Shown one piece after another: positions 62,470 through 64,000 of a DNA stretch of 64,000 bases (its first letter is position 1; each line of letters opens with the position of its first letter). The stretch is taken from contig CATNEN010000037.1 of the NCBI GenBank assembly GCA_950097015.1, positions 4,481,347 through 4,545,346 of the forward strand, written 5' to 3'. The notes beneath the pieces are model-generated. The model made no database searches. It was not told the origin of the DNA and worked only from the letters and a program-made list of their open reading frames with translations. This DNA comes from Macrostomum hystrix. Its lineage: Eukaryota; Platyhelminthes; Macrostomidae. The translations under genes and the position numbers were made by a program.

Positions 62470-62680
62470 ATCCAACTAACTATTAATCCTTCAGCTTTAA
62501 CATTCACCCAACTATTAATCCTTCAGCTTTAACATTCACCCAACTATTAATCCTTCAGCTTTAACATTCACCCAACTATTAATCCTCCAGCTTTAACATT
62601 CACCCAACTATTAATCCTCCAGCTTTAACATTCACACAACCCTTAATCCTTCACTTTTAACCATAACCCAACCACAAATC
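62470..62680. repeat. 32-bp tandem array
   Basis: About six clear copies of CCTTCAGCTTTAACATTCAC plus CCAACTATTAAT, with diverged copies on both sides (62390-62790). Confidence 0.88.
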
Positions 62681-62790
62681 CTTCACTTTTTAAGCGTCGC
62701 CAAAACTCTTAATGCTTCAATTTTAACCTTCACCTAGTGCTTAATCCTTGTATTTAAACCTTACCAAACTTTTAACCCTTTAATTCATGT

Positions 62791-63914
62791 TCAGCCCAAT
62801 GCGTTCAAGAGATCAACTTACGTCGTTGCGTCCATGTGTCTATGCTGAAAGGCTGTGTTGGGCTAGCAAGTATTAGTGAAGCAAGTCGCCCACAATGCTC
62901 AGTCGTGTTTTCGTTTGTTGCATACCGAGTCTGCGAAACCAGTTTCTAGTTTAAATTAGTCAGAAAACTGCCCCCCCCCTTCATCTATTCTGGCCTCACC
63001 ATTCTGTGAGGCCAGACCCACATTCCGTATAAACACAGCAATTCTGTATTCTGTGCAAAATAAATAGAAGACTATAGTTGAGACTATAGTTGAGACTATA
63101 GAGACGGCTCCAAGATTCTATAATCCATAAAAACCCAGCCATTGTGGCCTATGGAGTCTGCGCTAACTCTCTCCACCTCTGTCCCACGCCAGGTCACAGT
63201 TGGCAAGCTGGCATTAAAACAGAGCTGCTCATTTTAGATATCGCATGAAATTTCTGTATAACTCACCCGGTGTTCTAATTCTCTTTTTCCAGACTAAAAA
63301 GTTTTTGAATAACTTATTTAACATAGCTTTGCCTCTCCTTTTTCAAAACTTTCTCCACCCTATTCCTCCACCTCTTCCACCCCCAGTCTTTCCCATTTTC
63401 CTCTATTTCTCTCTACTTGCTCCTAATTATCAACATATTCTTAATTAATTTTTTCATACGTTTCTAACGGCAGATTAAGATAGGCTTTTTGAGATAGGAA
63501 TATAGCTTATTAATAAACCTAAAATAAAATCAATTAGTACCTTGCATTTGACAGGCCCTGTCAATCTAAAATGAAGATTTGCTGCGTTGCAATCAAATTG
63601 GACGCAAAGTAACACTGCTCGAAGTTGAGTCGCAAAAATGTTGATAAAACAACCTGTTTTGACAGGTGCTCAGGTCAGCTTCTGAGTAGGCCTGTGTGAG
63701 CTTCAATATAATGCAAATTAGATGAGGTTAAATGATTTTTTTGCACCCAGGTCAGACAGAAAATCTGAGGCACTGAGAATGTGACCGTGAATAAATCCCT
63801 TACTAATTGAAATTTTTCTTCCACAAAACGGCTTGAAGTGATAGACAATCTGACTTAACAAAGCTTTATAAAATTAATTCCCGACTTTGTAGGAATATTG
63901 GAAAATGCCAGCAC
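62791..63914. other. Region upstream of the Shisa-like exons, nothing firm
   Basis: Contains a perfect 8-bp-stem hairpin near 62991-63014 (TGGCCTCA, eight bases, TGAGGCCA) and three TGAGACTATAGT repeats near 63075-63100. I found no exon that fits the missing extracellular part of the Shisa-like protein. Confidence 0.4.
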
Positions 63915-64000
63915 CTGATAAATGGATAGTGGGATGTTGGAATCTGATAACTGAGATTGGATAGTGGGATGTTGGAATCTGATAACTGAGATTGGATAGT
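63915..64000. repeat. 35-bp tandem array, cut by window edge
   Basis: More than two copies of GATAGTGGGATGTTGGAATC plus TGATAACTGAGATTG run to the last base. Confidence 0.8.

Overview
This is a eukaryotic, invertebrate-type genomic window. It has intron-containing genes with GT-AG junctions, an innexin (the protostome gap-junction family), a LIM-homeodomain gene, several transposon classes and very many tandem arrays. I infer a spiralian, perhaps a flatworm-like genome, but nothing here proves the taxon. No bacterial-style operons, CRISPR arrays, rRNA genes or stand-alone tRNA genes are visible. Exon models were built by hand from reading frames, splice signals, codon phase and recognised family motifs; no alignment was run.

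Gene layout. (1) Minus strand, 1609 to the left edge: the 5' part of a kinase suppressor of Ras (KSR) gene. (2) Minus, 6243-4648: a small GPI-anchored Ly6/uPAR-type protein spread over three firm exons and one tentative exon. (3) Minus, 8578-7166: an intronless innexin whose 5' leader is split by a complete hAT transposon (8598-13252) carrying an intact transposase gene. (4) Minus, 23253-17367: an M-Ras/R-Ras-like GTPase in four exons; intron 1 holds a Helitron with a MITE nested inside it, and intron 3 holds a 1.7-kb minisatellite. (5) Plus, 24851-26731: heparan-sulfate 6-O-sulfotransferase in two exons, with two SINEs in its intron. (6) Minus, 31797-29212: a secreted or anchored amidase-signature enzyme in four exons. 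(7) Plus, 36358-48579: a complete Lhx1/5 (Lim1) LIM-homeobox gene in six exons. (8) Minus, 62276-61434: the transmembrane segment and proline/tyrosine-rich tail of a Shisa/CYYR1-like membrane protein whose upstream exons are not identified.

About a fifth of the window is tandem arrays with mutually unrelated units (10 to 35 bp), two of them with higher-order duplication (851 bp and 535 bp). Because many arrays lack stop codons in several frames, they create long false reading frames. Two tRNA-derived SINE families are dispersed through introns and intergenic DNA. One SINE copy has a clear 13-bp target-site duplication; the other family carries a palindromic core.

Functionally, KSR and the M-Ras-like GTPase both belong to Ras/MAPK signalling, the innexin and Ly6 protein act at the cell surface, the sulfotransferase modifies Golgi heparan sulfate, and Lhx1/5 is a developmental transcription factor. 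I see no evidence that these genes form one coordinated system. The most notable structures are the hAT insertion 19 nt upstream of the innexin start, the nested elements in the Ras gene, and the SINE families.
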